Source: Sitta carolinensis
Lineage: Eukaryota; Chordata; Aves; Passeriformes; Sittidae
DNA: 64,000 nucleotides
Assembly: GCA_032173965.1 (NCBI GenBank)
Contig: CM063290.1
Span: 8,333,501 to 8,397,500, forward strand
Direction: 5' to 3'
Shown here: positions 12,971-26,842 of the stretch, in pieces
How positions within the stretch are numbered: position 1 is the stretch's first letter
Layout of the letters: each line of letters opens with the position of its first letter
Notes under the pieces: model-generated
What the model saw: the letters and a program-made list of their open reading frames with translations, nothing else
What the model was told of the DNA's origin: nothing
Database searches by the model: none
Translations under genes and position numbers: made by a program

Positions 12971-15900
12971 GGAATGTGAGCAGGAGGAGCTCTGAACTCC
13001 TGGGGGCAGAACGCAATTGAGTTACCAAATATTATTAGTACTAGTATTAGTATTAAATAACGATACATATTTATTCTAAATATACCCTTGTTCTACTTTA
13101 TGCAATACCATCTGAAAGACCATTCACATTACAGAGAAACGTGGCCTGTGTGGCATGCCTCAGGTCTGAACGTCATGAAAATTTTGCCATTGGCTTGTGT
13201 GGACCCAGAATTTCATTTCATGGTCAATCTCAAACCTGTATAAATCAATGCAAGGACAAGACTTCTATATTGTCAAAGTGTGAGTTGTCCTTCATTATTA
13301 TAAATACTACAGAAACATTTTTTTAGGCATAAAATACATTTAAAAGGAAAAAACTGATAACTATGCATTTCAAATCAGTTAAATATTGCTGGCATTAAAT
13401 ATACTTTAGTCTTATGAATAATTTGGAAAGGCTATTTCAGAGAAAGATTAATCAAGTTTCAGAAATATCCCAGAGTCAATGATACTCATTGCAACTGCTG
13501 CCTGAAAATTAGTATGTGCTTTCTGAAATCTTCAGAGGTCTGGTCCCTGCCCCAAAGAATTCAAAATATAAGATGGGAAAGAGAAATACTTGAAGCAAAA
13601 TAATAGCCTCTCGGTGTTTTTCAGATGCTGAAATTGAAATTGGCCAAAGTTGATGGCAGTCTACTAATGTCTCTCTTATTCTTTAGGATTTTGTTAAAAA
13701 TGAAGACTGCAACACAAAACAGATTGAGAGGGTACAAAGTCTGAGATGAGAAATCAGCTCCCCATTGACACATTTTTTGCCTGAGGAGTACATAGCCTCA
13801 ATTTGAGTCAGACTTTTCAATTCTCCTTGTATAAGTGTAAGAGTAGTTATTTTAAATGTGTGCATCATACTGAATGGATGGTGGAATGGATGCTTTCTAG
13901 TTCGAGGTCTGCTGCTGAAAGCATTTTCTGCTTTATTAGCTGTTTGCAGGCTTCGATGTCTCAGTGCTCAGTGAGAGTACTCTTGGGTGCCAAGATTTGC
14001 AGGGCTCAGGCCAGAACAGAATGTAAGATTAGGCTCTGAACTGGTACAAGTGGACTAACTGCAGGGGTGTGGACGGTAGCAAAACTACACTTGTTGCTGC
14101 CCACTTATCACCTCCTGATGTCACTTGGAGTTTTCTCTTTCAGGCTGTTGCCGCAGCATGTTGGTCTAATAAATCACTTGTTTTACCCCATTTGCACCAT
14201 GTGGATCTCTGCTGCTTTTAGCTCACTAACAGTTAATATCTGTGAGCCATATTCTCCAACAAAGAGAGCCACTCTGTCATGGAGAAACTCTTTATCAGCC
14301 TGGCAACTTGTGAACTCCTTAGCATTTGATCTGATGCAGACAGCAGCTCCTGATGAAATCAATAGCTGCATTGATTGAGTAACAACCTGAGGGACTGGGC
14401 CCTGGACTGGGCTAGCACAGCCAAGCGATGAATTCAGTGATTGAAATGTTTTCAGCAGAGCTAGGAGCTCTCCCCTAAGACAGGAGATTTTCTGCAGACT
14501 AGAGATTTTAGATGTCATCATATGAACTCTGATATATGGACAACTCACCCCTAAATCAATCTTTTCATGGTATAAATAAGGCTCTCAAAGTTCTCAGAGA
14601 GACTGAACTCCCAAGAAGGGCCTGAAGGTGCTGCCTTTTGTGCTTCCCCAGCTGTGTTCTCCGTGGACACCAGCTCCCTTCAGTACAGAAAGTGCAGCTC
14701 ACTGGCCCCACAGATGGGGGACAGGAGCACCTCAGAGCTACCCTGGGCTGTGCTGCCGGAGCCAGTCCAGCCTTTTTGCTCTCCCAGACATGAGGAAAGG
14801 CAGCTCTAATTGCTGCAGCTCTCCAAATCTTTTCAATGCCTCTGTGACACTTTCACCTTCCAATCTTTCAGAAGTAATCCTGAAAATGGGCACTGTCAAC
14901 TGAGAAAAAACAATGTGTTAATCTCCGCAGCCACGGTAAGGGGCAAACCAGACTTGGAGCACTTCAGTAGCTGGGCTTCATGAGCTCTCTGCTTTGTGCC
15001 AATGTGACCAACCTCTGGAGACCTCACAGATTCGCTCCTCACCTTGGTTAACCAGCTTACCCAGCAGCATGACTGGGGTCAGTTACACTCACTAAACTCC
15101 TGACCTTGGATAAAGCCTCACTGATCCCCTCAGCAGGACAACATCCTTTTGCAATACTGATAAAAGACTTGGTTCTGTGCACCTTTGCACAGTTTGTCAT
15201 TGAGTTGTTCTTGACTAGCTCCAACAGCAGGAAAACGCAGCAAAGATTTGTGAAATGTTTACATGGAATATTATTTTGGTGGGGTATTTTGCTCTTTGTT
15301 TTTTAAATTGATACTAACTGATCAATACTTTTTCTATGGCACAGTGAGGATCAAAGCCAGAAATGGGTCTGCATCTCCTTATCAGTGCCCTTTTGTAGTG
15401 TAAGACACCATAATTTGCTGCAAAATACATGATATCTATAGGATAACTAAAGCTTTGTCTATGTGGGAAAAATACAGTGGATTTAACTGATGCATAAATT
15501 TAAGATTGTATGAAAATTCTTCTTCAGGTGTATGAGAGGTTTGTCAGAATTTAGCTTAAAATGAAGCTCAGAGAGACAGCGTATCTGGATATTTTTCTAC
15601 CATGAAAGATAAAAACGTAAAAAAAAAAAAAAACAAAACACCAAAAAACCCCCAAACCAATACCACATGAAAACTAAACCTTAATTAATTAACCGTGTTT
15701 CCTCTGTTTAGTGTGCCAAAATTTTCACCTGGTGTATGGGCCACAGGAGGTGTTCTTAGGTAGATGCTCAAAGATTTCTTTTCCTCTGTGGGACCTTCCT
15801 TACCAGGTGACTCAGATGGTACTGTGATAAGCCAGGATCAAATATCCATCTCTGAATCCAATTCTACTCAAAAAAGGGTCATTGTCCCCCAGTCTTCCCT

Positions 15901-16230
15901 CTTCTCCCAGCTGTTTGCCAGTGTCTTCCTGCCAGATGTTATCACATCCTCAGATTGTTTGCAGAAATGTTCAGAAGAGGGTCCTTAAGTTGTTTCTGAC
16001 AAATCCTCTCAGTTAGCAAAAAGCTATTACTTCAACCATTTTAAGTGAACCTGTCTTGTTTTGATTGATTGGATTGGGAATGCTTAAAAGATCATCCCTT
16101 AAGAGACTGTGTCCTGCTTGCCTGCTGACCTGGTGGCAGGGCAGTGGCAGGCAGCTCCAAACAGCCACTCAGGAATTTTTGGTCAGTGCATCTGCCCAGC
16201 ATCCCCCCATAACCCTTCAGCCAGTGCTGG
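12971..16230. other. Non-coding stretch with a simple A/C-rich tract
   Basis: No exon is supported. A poly-A run passing into A/C-rich sequence lies at 15619-15660. The open frames at 14067-14378 (plus) and 14183-14548 (minus) overlap on opposite strands and have no recognisable features. Confidence 0.5.
15619..15660. repeat. A-rich to A/C-rich low-complexity tract
   Basis: A run of 15 or so A bases is followed by A runs broken by C and CC groups. It could be a decayed retroposon tail, but no element body is recognisable beside it. Confidence 0.8.
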
Positions 16231-16232
16231 TG

Positions 16233-16375
16233 GTCTGGGAATCCTGGGCTCTGTCCCTGGCTGAGTGCTGACCCAGTACAGACTCTTAAGCACATCAACC
16301 ATTTATGCTTCAGTTTCTGCATCAAGGCATAATCATCCTCACAGCAGGAGCACTGTGAGAGTTAATTGTAGAGTG
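16233..16375 (+). repeat. MIR-like SINE relic
   Basis: The order of blocks follows MIR: GGAATCCTGGGCTCTGTCCC, a GCTGAGTGCTGACC region, TTATGCTTCAGTTTCTGCATC, an ATAATCATCCTCACAG block and a final CACTGTGAGAGTTAATT. The last two correspond to the part of MIR just before its tail. Divergence is high, as expected of an element dating to early amniotes. Confidence 0.65.
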
Positions 16376-17550
16376 ATTTGATCCCCTTGGTGCTGAGTTA
16401 CAGGTGACTGCTGCTACTTCTGCCTTTCATAAGAATTAACTTTTTTTCTCTCTCTCTGATGTCTCCAGTAAATTAAAAGCCAAATTTGTGTTCACATTGG
16501 GAAACTGTGCTCCACTTTGAAGAACGTTGTTTATTCTGATGATTCACTATCAGGAATGTTGCTATGTTAAGTGGCCCAGCAAGGAATCCTCCCTCTCAGC
16601 CCTCATCAGAACAAGCACACAATTCCCAGGAACAATGCATCAAACTATTCAGCTGTCCACAGGGAGGGCTAAAATCTGCTCTCTGGGTGCCCCTCACATC
16701 CAGTTCAACTTTGTATTGCTGGGTAAGGTTAGTGTGGGTGCATTCTTGAGTGTATTCAATTAAGACTCACATCAGCTTTTCCAGGAGACCAGCACTCAGT
16801 GGAGTGCACAGCAGCACACATGACCTGTCAGTGAGAACAGCAGGAGGGAAGAATCCCCTTCCAACATTAACACAAGTTAGGAACACGTTTTCTCCTCCCA
16901 GAGACAGGCACATAAACCATGTGCTGTAATGCCCTAGGATCCTAAGGCTATAGCCTGCAGTATGAAATATTTCTCAGCAATGCCAACTGGAGGAATTCCC
17001 ATCCCTGCTTCATTCCAGTGACAGCACAGTCCCTCAGGTGATCATCTCTCCTGGCAGCACACCCTAGTGCAGAGGTGATAATAAAGTCAGGGGTCATTTC
17101 ACTGCTGAAGAACTCAGAACACGTCACTACACCTGAAAGTGCCTGCTAAGGTGGTGCATGGCTGGGTTCCTCCTCAGTTTGGCTGTTGTTCCTCCTTACA
17201 CCACTCCAGCTTTGTAGAGCAGTATGGCATGTATGTGGAGATATATATAATCCATAATATGGTCTGAGCACCTCTTCTAGTGGAACAGCTGGGGTAGGGA
17301 GTGTTGCTTATGTGGCTGGAAAAATCTGAAATAGAGTCCTTAAAATGAATATTAACAACTATTCCTTGGTGATGGCAAAGGGTCAGTGTGCAAAGTGAGT
17401 GATTTTGTAAAACTGCTATTGCCCAGGAGTCAAAAAGCTATTTTCTAGCAAGTATCCTTCCAGAAAATTCTCACTCTTCAAATTATTATAAGATGCTTTC
17501 AGCTCTCCCAAGATGATATGATGGGTGGTGAGAAAAGCAAATGAAACATA

Positions 17551-17590
17551 CTGAGTTTAAGCTGGTTTACTGAGTTTAAGCTGGTTTACT
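17551..17590. repeat. Perfect 19-base tandem duplication
   Basis: CTGAGTTTAAGCTGGTTTA occurs at 17551-17569 and again at 17570-17588, directly adjacent and identical. Confidence 0.9.
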
Positions 17591-18926
17591 GCTTAACTGT
17601 ATCCTCTACTGGGTTTACTGTTTTTTTTTTTATTTTAAGCTGCAAAAGGGTTATTACCATCTTAAAGCTGGGAGCTCTAGTCTCCAAATCCTTATAATAT
17701 CATGCAAAAGTAAATGGGACAGTGAACTGACAGACACTATCATAACTTACCTGCTGGAAGCGCAGTAAAATCCTGCCTGTGAAGGCACACAACCAAGTCC
17801 CATCATTACCTGAGGCTGAGAAAGTGTGACCCTGGCAGGATTGGGTGGAGCTCTGTCCACATTACCAGACACAGTCAAGGGCCAGCCCTTACCTTCTCTG
17901 TATTCCAAGGACATCTCTTCCTTTTGTGTCTGCCTGAGCAGTCACAGCGTGACAGTGCCTGTCATGACTGAAATCTATAAGAGGAAATATGGAAACAGTG
18001 CAGGAAAGTTGGGAGATTTGATTTACCAGAGAAGCTCGACCCAATTCATTCCCTCAAGGGCAGGTTGGGATTGCAGGAATATGTCCTGTCAGCCTCCTGC
18101 ACAAAGAGACCATCCACCCTGGTCCTTGGAAGCCTTTTTCCTGCCTCCCTGCCTAGTCTTCACCATGCCAGGGCTCCCTTGGAGCAGTGTTCCAGACATC
18201 TGTTAGCTGCTGCTACCTCTGATCACTTCTCTGCTTACCACACACTGAGCCCCAGGAGCAGCTCACACTCTCTCCAGTGACATTCATTGGCTGCTCTTTC
18301 TTCCTCTCCTGACCACTGCTACCTTTGGGCAGGTTTGTGATGGCACCGGGGTTCCTCCTTCCCCAGCAGCGTGGAGCCAGGGGACAGGACCCGGGGCAGG
18401 GAGGGCAGTGTGAGAAGCCTTTCCCCCTCTTGCTCTGCTTCCAGGGTACAGTCCAGGCTGCTCATCTGCTTTTCTGAGACATTTCTCCCTACAAAGGCTC
18501 ATTTTCTCTGGCTGATTTCAGAAGCAGTGGGAGATGCTGATGTGAAGCCAGTGTTGTAAAGCACACTGAAACCTAGCTTAGACTTGGAGCCTGGCCTAGC
18601 CAGATCAGCAGTAAAATTTTCAAAAGGAAAGAGGGAAAAAGCTATTTCCCATCACAGGAGCAGTGGGGTGTTTTCCATGGGAACAATGATGTTCTGGTTA
18701 AGTTCTAAGAACTTTTCTAATTATTACGCCAAACCAATGAGAAAGCTGATGTCAGCAGGATGAGCTGATGGGAGGAATTATAATTGTGTCTGGGGCCATA
18801 TGAAAGCGTTATACCATGTCTTGCTCCAGACTTTGCATGAATCATTTTCCTCCTGGTCAGGATTGTGTACTGAAGTGCAGACTGGCAGTTGTCTGGATCT
18901 TTCCTTGTGCCAAAACTGCTGTGAAG

Positions 18927-18956
18927 TTGTTTTTGTTTGTTGTTGGTTTTTTTTTC
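18927..18956. repeat. T/G-rich low-complexity tract
   Basis: T runs are broken by G and GG groups. This is the complement-strand form of the A/C-rich tracts elsewhere in the window. Confidence 0.75.
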
Positions 18957-20121
18957 CAGTGCCACTGTGAGAAGAACCATCAATAGAATTTCTATTCTGC
19001 GGAGGCAGCATCAAGCAAGGCATCACACTGCGTGGGGCAGTAATTGCAACACTTGCTGCTGATTTATTGTCAGCAACTTCTCTTGTGGAGAGAGTGCTTC
19101 CTCAGTTCCATCCATAAAACTCCAGTGGTTTCAGGAGGAATTATGGCTGCTTGCTACTTCTGAGTATCTGCCTCTGAGCACTTGTGTCATTAACTGTATG
19201 TAGATTTTCTATAGAAGCCTATTTGCTGCAGAGACCTAGTTTTAGACACCACAGCATAGGACTCTTCCCAAATTTTAATGTTGTTTCCATCTGTAAAGGT
19301 GAGAAAAGAGTTTTGCCTCTCCCTTGATTAGAAGGCATTTTTAAAATAGATCCACCAAGTGATCTACCTCTTTCCTCCCCTTCCAGCACATCCCAGCTCC
19401 TCTTGGAGTCACTGGACAAGTACCTATTGTTTTCAGATAGAGCTGGATTGAACTTCAGGACACTCTAAGGAGACAGTCACCCATTTTTTTTATGTCAGCT
19501 GGTGAAATGGGTTACAAGACAGTGTAAAACTAAATTTGTATGCATTTATGTCATAGAAAATGGTCAAAGCCTGAACATGATCTGATAGTTGTCCCCATCA
19601 CTTCCCACTACAGTCTCAAATCAGAGAGAAAAAGCCATCAGCCACGTCATGCTCTGTGTCTTTGATGTCCATGTGATGAGTTAAGCCACCACAGCAGCTT
19701 CAGTGTCTTCACTCACAGATCTATGGGACCTGCTGAATCCTCGTGCAGTCTTTCCAGGGCATAGTCTGTAAGGTTTCATTCTATGTCAGGCTACTTAAAT
19801 GTTCATGCACTGAAAATATGCAAAGGCTTCTGTCACAGCAGCAAAGCTCTGGCAGAGCTCCCCTTCCTCAAACCTCCCCTAGGCAGCTCTGGGAGAGATT
19901 TGACTTTATAGCCACTGTGTGTGTGAGTGAGTGTTCTGAAGGGTCTGTGCTCAGCCCTGCTGGGAGGTCTCTGTTCAGAGAGCATAGATTTTGCCAGATT
20001 CAGACACAGGGATACTCAGAACTTCTCAGTTTATGCATGCAAGGATATGTTCTTGTACGGAATGCACCTGCTTTGCATAGAATTTTAAAGCATGATTTCT
20101 TTAGCAGCTCAAAAATAATCG

Positions 20122-20188
20122 CAAAAACAAAAAAAAAACCAAAAAAACCCCAACCAAACAAACAAACAACCAAAAAAACCCAAACAAC
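20122..20188. repeat. A/C-rich low-complexity tract
   Basis: About 65 bases consist of A runs interrupted by CC and CCCC groups, including three AAAC units. No retroelement body could be seen next to it. Confidence 0.85.
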
Positions 20189-23100
20189 CTCTCTATTTCC
20201 CACCCTGTTTATTTACCACCATGCCCATTATTCAGATAATTGTAAGTTGATCAGTTTTTCTTTGCATTTCATCTTATGACTTTTGAGACCTGAAATCTGT
20301 ACCCAGCTCTGCCTTTTGGCTGGTACCTCATCTAAACCAGGATATTTCCTTCTGAAAAAATATTTCCTTCTTCTGTCTCATCTTCTACTCCAAACCTTGT
20401 GTATTTTGCTGGAAGTGTCTTTCTATATCACGAAGACTGATATATCTTGATTTATGTATTTGTTTTGATGCATTTCTCTGCTGCAAAGAGCGGCCCTCTG
20501 CACCAGGGCTGGAAGAAGTGACTTTTCCTGCTTGATCTTATCTCCTTCCTCCAGATAAGCTTCCTTCCATAAGTCTTCAATGATTTCTGATGCAAATTTG
20601 TAAACCTGGAATTAAAATTCATCCTGCTGCAGTATGTGGTGGTTTCCCTCTCAACAGTTTTCCGAGTGAGAGCAGCAAGTGTGAAGGTGTTGAAAAGCAG
20701 CCTGCAGTGCTCCATGTCAGCTGTAGCTCTCGAGCAGGAAACGCTGCTGTACCAAGATCAAAAACTGCCATTAGCATGGTGTCCAGGGCAATGCTGCCTA
20801 TTCTTCTTGTTCTGTTAAAGAACATGCTATTTTCTTGCTTCATTGCTCCATCTGTAGCACACTGGCAGTGGTGATTGTTATTATTGTTATTAAGGGAGAG
20901 CCTATCATGCTTTTCAGTGGAAAATTGGATTCTTGACAAGATCGTTTTGCTTGAAGTTTAGTCTTTGGTGGGAAATTTTCACTTTTTTTATTAAAAATCA
21001 TTCAAAGAATATATTTTTTGCCTGGAACTTTTACGAAGTACTTCTTCAGTGCAATGTTGTTAATTTTTATGGGAGATGGGGACAGATGTGTTTATATTTT
21101 CTGTCTGTTTTTATGGCTCACTGTTATAGCACTGACTCTTGTGGCTCCTCAGAAAACCATTCAAGTGCCAAAGAATGAACAGAGGGCCAGTATCTATTTC
21201 ACAGTTTTATCAGGACAAATCCATGCTAGCGCCACTGAATGAAAGGAAGTTTTCTTGTATATCTGTCAGTCTATCCACAGGGCTGCTTGACTGGTTGATC
21301 ACTGGGGGCAGAAGCTCCCTAGTGCAGACATGGCTTATATTGGCAGAATAATAGTAATCTTTTGCCAATGTACTTCAAACTAGTTTTCCATACTGCATGA
21401 ACTATGCCTGGAAGAAAACTTGTTTCTGCTGACACTGCTTTTGTCAGAAGAAGAAAAATACCCAGCTTCTCATCAAGACAGTCGTTTGACTGGACTCATG
21501 ATGAGCAGGTGAGGACTCAGAGGCTGCTGCCTCCTGCCTGTCACTTGGCTCATCCTACAAGGGGCTTTCTGCTCTTGTTGCTTCCTTGGAGTGAAACTAA
21601 ATAACACCACTCTCCACCTCCTTAACTTGGGTCAAAACTGTAAAGGTACAGGGAGATTTGGTAGTAGAGCAAGGCCCCCTCCTAGGCAGTGACTTTCACA
21701 TGAAGGGCTGGGCTCCTGGCGTGACCTGCCAGCAGAACAACGTTCTGTCTGCCTGGTGATAAAGCCACAAAGCCCTGGAGGCTCTCCTGGCACCTCCTGA
21801 AGTGCAATCTAAGGTGCATGTCAGCACTGATTAAATGGAAGCTTTATAGAAGGCGGTTTGGACCTTGATTATTTTAGAAGCACCAGCAGTCAGGGAACTG
21901 GATCACTTGAGCTGTCAGCTGGGTGATTTAGTGCAACTCCTAGAGGGAATAATGAAGGTTGTGATAAACTGCAGTGTAAGAAGCCGGTAAATAACTTTTA
22001 TAGAAGAACTGTATTTGGAAACACTGAATAATGGCAACTAATGTCAGGGATCTTATGGAAAGGTGCTTTCCAGAGTTATATATTTAAATGGTCATAGTGG
22101 GTCTAAACTGGTCTTTGGTAACTCGATGGAAATCAATAGAATTACTTCAGGGTTGATTTAAGAAAAGAAAACATCATCAATAATGTTACATATTTATTGA
22201 TAACATGAAACAATTAACTGCTTTGGAGAGGAGGAGTGAATGTGTTTATGTTAATGCTGATTTATTACTTTATTACTTCTATAAAACAAAATGAGACTTC
22301 CAAACCACAGCATCCATTTGTTTGGTTTTTTTATCTTGACCTATTTATCAGTTCTTTTTATCATGAAGCCCACACAAATGAGGAGAGGCATTTATTATGT
22401 TCTTTTTATTTCACAATGCATAATTCAAATCCGGAAAAACTGTTTTCTGGCATAAATACACATTTATTTTTAACACTTTAATGTGATTTAATTTTCTATA
22501 GGTTATTTTAAGAACTGGTCACATTTTGGTCTTCATTTTTATTGTTTTTAAATTCATAAAATTCTCTGAATTAATGTCCAGTGGAAAATTAGATCTCATG
22601 TTCTGGTTGTAGACAGAATTAAATCAATAAATTCTAACTAAAAATTATACATGAGATTCCCTTTATGCTTTCATGAGCCAAATTTCTTTGCTACTCCAGC
22701 AAAATTTGCAGATTAAATAACTGAAGTCACTCTGAAATACTGTTTTTGGAGTGTTATCCCATGGATGCTGGACACTGGACAAGTATTGACTGTAATTAGA
22801 ATTTGGCTTGATCACACCTGAAGCACCCATACACATGGAGAGAACTTTCCAAACATCTGTCTGCACAAGTCATTGGGGTTTTTCTGTGCACTTTGGGAGA
22901 GCAGGCAGCTGACATTTTACTGCACTGGGGCCTGTCCTGACAGGATGCACAGCTGTGACACGGTGATGGATGATGGAGGAGCAGGTGTGTGCTGAGCCAC
23001 CAGACCCAGTCGTGATGCAGCTGGTGCCCAGGCCAGCTCTGGCTGCAGAGGGTGGGCTCCTGGCTGCTGCAGGCAGCTCTGAGCCCCAGAAAGTGGCTGT

Positions 23101-24180
23101 GATCCTTGCTTGGTCTCTGGCCCCTCATTTTGTCCATGGGCCCTGTAAACCCTGTGCAGCTCTGGTTATTTGAGCCCTCATTATTTACCAGCCTGAACTC
23201 ACCAGCAGTGGCAGGGCTTGTTCTGCCTGCACCACGCACTGGCCCCAGCCCCTCGGGGGCTCTGGTGTCTGCCTCGATGACCCCAGAGATTGATGTGCTG
23301 CTGGGGCCTGGCATTTCCAGTGAGCTCCTGTCTCTCTTTGCAGTGTCTGTGGCACAGTGGGATGTGCCCCCATGACAGAGTTTGGAGACACTGGGGACTC
23401 CAAGAGCATCATGACCCAAGTACAATTTGGAATAGGTCAGACAGAAGCCTTTTTAACTATGACCAGTGAGAGAACACTTGGACAGCATTTAACCCTCTTC
23501 TCCCCCTTCCTCCAAGTAGTTGCAGAGATCCAGCCTATATACTGGCTCAGAAGAAAACAAAACAGGTGAAGAAAAAAATAATTTAGGCAAAGGCAGGGAG
23601 CCAACTCTGGAAGGGAGCAACTCCTTAAAAAGCTTCTTAAGTGCCACAATTCTAAGAATGAATCAAAGTAGATAATGAGACCTTATGGAGAGATGGCCCA
23701 TAGAGTGGCACACTCAGTATTACCTTGCCTCACAAGTGGGGAGCTGGGAACAATCACAGGCTATTAAGCCAAAGGGAGCATTCTTCTAGTTAGGATAAAC
23801 TTCTTAGCCAGTCCTCTCAGATCTTAAAAATAATAATTTTACCACCACAGAGGTAATGTGAGGTGAGCATTGTCTTTTTTCCAGGTTGCAATAAGTGTTG
23901 AAATGCCTTCACTGCTCTCTCTGCAAAGAAGAAATTTTAAGACCAGAATTATTAGAAGTGTCAGAAAACGTGAAGAGCAGCAGGGAGCTGCTATGGCTTG
24001 TAAAGTGGCATAAGGAGAATCTGAGGGACGCCAGAAGGGTGGAAAAAACAGCAATCTTCTCTGGTTGTTGACTTTCTGGATGACAGCTGAATTTTGGGAG
24101 CACGATGATCAGTTTTGTGACCCCTCACTGCTGCTGTGTGGGTTTGACTTTCAGGTCCTGGGCAGCTTCTGATTGACTCG

Positions 24181-24218
24181 AGTCAGTTATGATAAACTAC
24201 AGTCAGTAATGATAAAAC
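24181..24218. repeat. Imperfect 20-base tandem duplication
   Basis: Two adjacent copies of AGTCAGTtATGATAAAcTac-type sequence lie at 24181 and 24201, differing at a few bases. Confidence 0.75.
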
Positions 24219-26289
24219 TGTTCTTTTCTGCAAATAGACAGTATCACTGGATATTGGTGAACTTTTGTTAACGACCAGTCAGAGATCCTTTTATGGTTTT
24301 TGTTTTTCCTTTCATTATTTCTCCCCTCCCAGAAATCCCGATTTTTCAAAATTGAAATGATTCATGAACCAGGATCTTCTCTAACTCAGCCAAAGCATGG
24401 AACTGCTTTTTCAGAATGAGTATGACAGTATTTTTTGACATTTTTTACCTGAAACCTTAATATTTTTATTTCAGTTGAAGTTACTTTCTACTTTGAAGTT
24501 TTATGGTAATTGAGATTAGAAGATTTAAATGAAAAAAAAAATTAAAATAGAAGCAAAATGTTTAAAAATTACAACTAAACACTCTGAGTGACCTAACCTG
24601 AACATTTTGTTCATCTTTCACTTTGCAAAATTTCTAGATTTTCCTGATTTGACTGCACCACAGGAGCAAAGCATTGACAAACCAGGATTATTTGACTGGT
24701 GCAGAAGTTCCTCCTGCCCTGCAACAACCACATAAAATTGTGACATGGCAAGGTCATCCCTGAGCAATAGGACTTTTGGTGGTACCCACAGTGTATTCTG
24801 ACATTTCCAAAAATTTTGTGATTTTCCCTCTATTCTTTCTATTCCTGCCTTTTTGAAAGGAATACTAGTGAAAACAATTTATTTGGATGAAATTAGCAAA
24901 AGGCTTTTCATAGGTGCATGAATGGGCTCAGGTAGCAGCATGTGTAGCATGTATAACGTATATGAGAATATGAGAGAATAAGAGCAGATCAGAAAATTAG
25001 CAATTGCAGTCAGTTTAGTTGTTCCTTTCTAGAAACCAGTTGTTCCCAGTCCCCTCTGCCTTGCCTTTCCATAATGCTGTGTTGAGCCAGCCTCATCCCT
25101 GACCTGCCAGGATTTTCTGAGATCCCATCTCAGCACCAAGCAAGGGTACTGCCCTTCACGGGGAGAGGCAGCAGGTTTTGCTACTGCCTGGGTACAGTCC
25201 TGCAAAATGTGAGTGCAATGCTCTAGTGCTGCTCAAACAGCAGGGGTGTACTTGCCAGCCCCAGAAAACCTGTACACAGGTAAAGTAATGCAGTTATCCA
25301 CTGCTCTGGGTTATGCTGTCATTCTGTATCAAGACAAATTAGTGTACTCGGAAGCAATCAGAAGTAATTACTCTTTAAGAAACAATAGGCATCACTCTGT
25401 GGCTTCTACCTGACAGCTAAAGGACTTGGCTTCCTGTAAAAAACCCATACAGCTTAATCTTCTGGTGTCAGATCATATTTCCTTGTCTTCTCTTGGTAAA
25501 TGTTTACATTGCTGCAGTAAAAGGGGCACTGCATGATCTCAGCTAACAGGAGACTGTGTGTTTAGAGATAGTAATGGGAGCCTGCACCTCCCTGCTATCA
25601 CGAGATGAGTGCAGAGAAGGTTTGCAGGTACAAAATAGCACCTCTGCGGGGGCTGGAGTGGTCCCATTCTCAGGAGTAATCCTCATTCCACGAAGTCAGT
25701 TCATGCTGTTAGATAAGCTGACTCTGTGGTACAGCAATAATGGGGAATAAAATGATAGGAAGTGAGCACAGAGACCTGGCTGTTCTTTTGCTCTTCAGGG
25801 AAGATGCTCAATGACATTCCAACTGATCCATTTTAGGAGTGCAGATACACACAGTGAACCCTGCTTTTGCCACCCTTACTGCTGCATTCCAATCACCACT
25901 TGTCATTTTTAAGTGTTTGTTTAAAGACTGAACGAACCCTCCTCAAAGGTTCCAGTGGCATCTTTGAAATCTGATAAAAATCTAAAGTCAATGTGTGAGC
26001 CAGTCAATGACTTCGATTTACATTCTCTAGGAGGAACTGCAGGATTCATCTCAGTGAAGATGAAGTGAAAGAATGGCAGGCTGAGATGCAAGTGAGCTCC
26101 ATACGTAAATGGATAAAGAAGAATGACTTTTTCTTACATAGTAAAACAGAGCAATTCTAAATTTCAGGTCATGACAAATGATGTCATCATTCCTGCTGCC
26201 GTTAGACACTTACTTTTTGCAACTTACCTTTGCAGTAGCTGGTAGGAAAAGAAAGCTAAGTAACACTAAAGTGATTTTGTGGTTAACTC

Positions 26290-26460
26290 AGTTATGCAGT
26301 GCATAGGAAATCTGGATTCAGCTCCCAGCTTTGTTTTGGATGTGCTGTGTAATTGAATACACAGTGTCTGTCCACCTCAGTTCTCCTTCCATCAGATAAA
26401 ACTGAGAACATTTCCATACTATCAGAAGGTGATTTTGAGGATATATTCACTGGTGAGAGA
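26290..26460 (+). repeat. MIR-like SINE relic
   Basis: The segment reads like a worn MIR on the + strand. It has GGAAATCTGGATTCAGCTCC, then CAGCTTTG, TGTGCTGTGTAATTG in place of the usual ctgtgtgaccttgg, then CCACCTCAGTTCTCCTTCC, AGATAAAACTGAGAAC and a final GTGATTTTGAGGATA. The order of these blocks is the MIR order, which is the main evidence. Confidence 0.65.
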
Positions 26461-26645
26461 TTAAAATAGACACAGGCCAGTAAATACTATTCTTTAACTG
26501 GGTTTTACTCCTTCTGTGAGAATTAACAGTGAGACAAGTCTTTTAGGGACAGTCTCTTTCTTAAAAACAAAATTTAGTTGACCTTCATTAGTCTTTTACA
26601 AGATTCTACAATTCTCAGCAGACTTTCTCATGCTAGATTTCTTCA

Positions 26646-26842
26646 TCTAGAGGGTGGTGTAGCCCTGGAAGAGATCACCAAAAGTGGTTGTGAAATTTCC
26701 ATCTTTATATATTTTTACGAGGCTGTGGGGCCAAGCCGTGGTTGACCTGATCTGGTGTTGGCAGCACTCCCGCTTTAAGTGGGAGGCTGGACTGCAAACC
26801 TCTAGAGGTCTCCTCCAACCAGCATTTCTGTGACTCTGTGAA
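26646..26842 (+). mobile_element. CR1 LINE 3'-end fragment
   Basis: This is the 3' untranslated end of a chicken-repeat-1 (CR1) retrotransposon in + orientation. The recognisable blocks are AGGGTGGTGTAGCCCTGGAA, a degraded middle, GTTGACCTGATCTGGTG, GGCTGGACTGCAAACCTCTA, GAGGTCTCCTCCAACC and the terminal TTCTGTGACTCTGTGAA. The last corresponds to the short octamer-like repeat that ends CR1 copies. Only about 200 bases remain, so the copy is 5'-truncated in the usual CR1 way and carries no coding sequence. It is the best single clue that the DNA is avian or sauropsid. Confidence 0.9.

Larger units (their letters stand above)
16376..26284. other. Long non-coding stretch, nothing recognised as a gene
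   Basis: I could find no exon with both conserved coding sequence and matching splice sites. It contains short tandem duplications at 17551-17590 and 24181-24218 and A/C-rich tracts at 18927-18956 and 20122-20188. A GC-richer segment at about 22.9-23.4 kb gives overlapping open frames on both strands (up to 209 codons, minus, 22796-23425). Their composition (frequent S, P, C, H) and lack of any domain suggest chance frames. Confidence 0.5.

Noticed and set aside
22796..23425. 209-codon open frame on the minus strand
   Set aside because: It lies in a GC-richer block where both strands are open in several frames. The predicted protein is rich in S, P, C and H, and has no domain, signal peptide or splice context.
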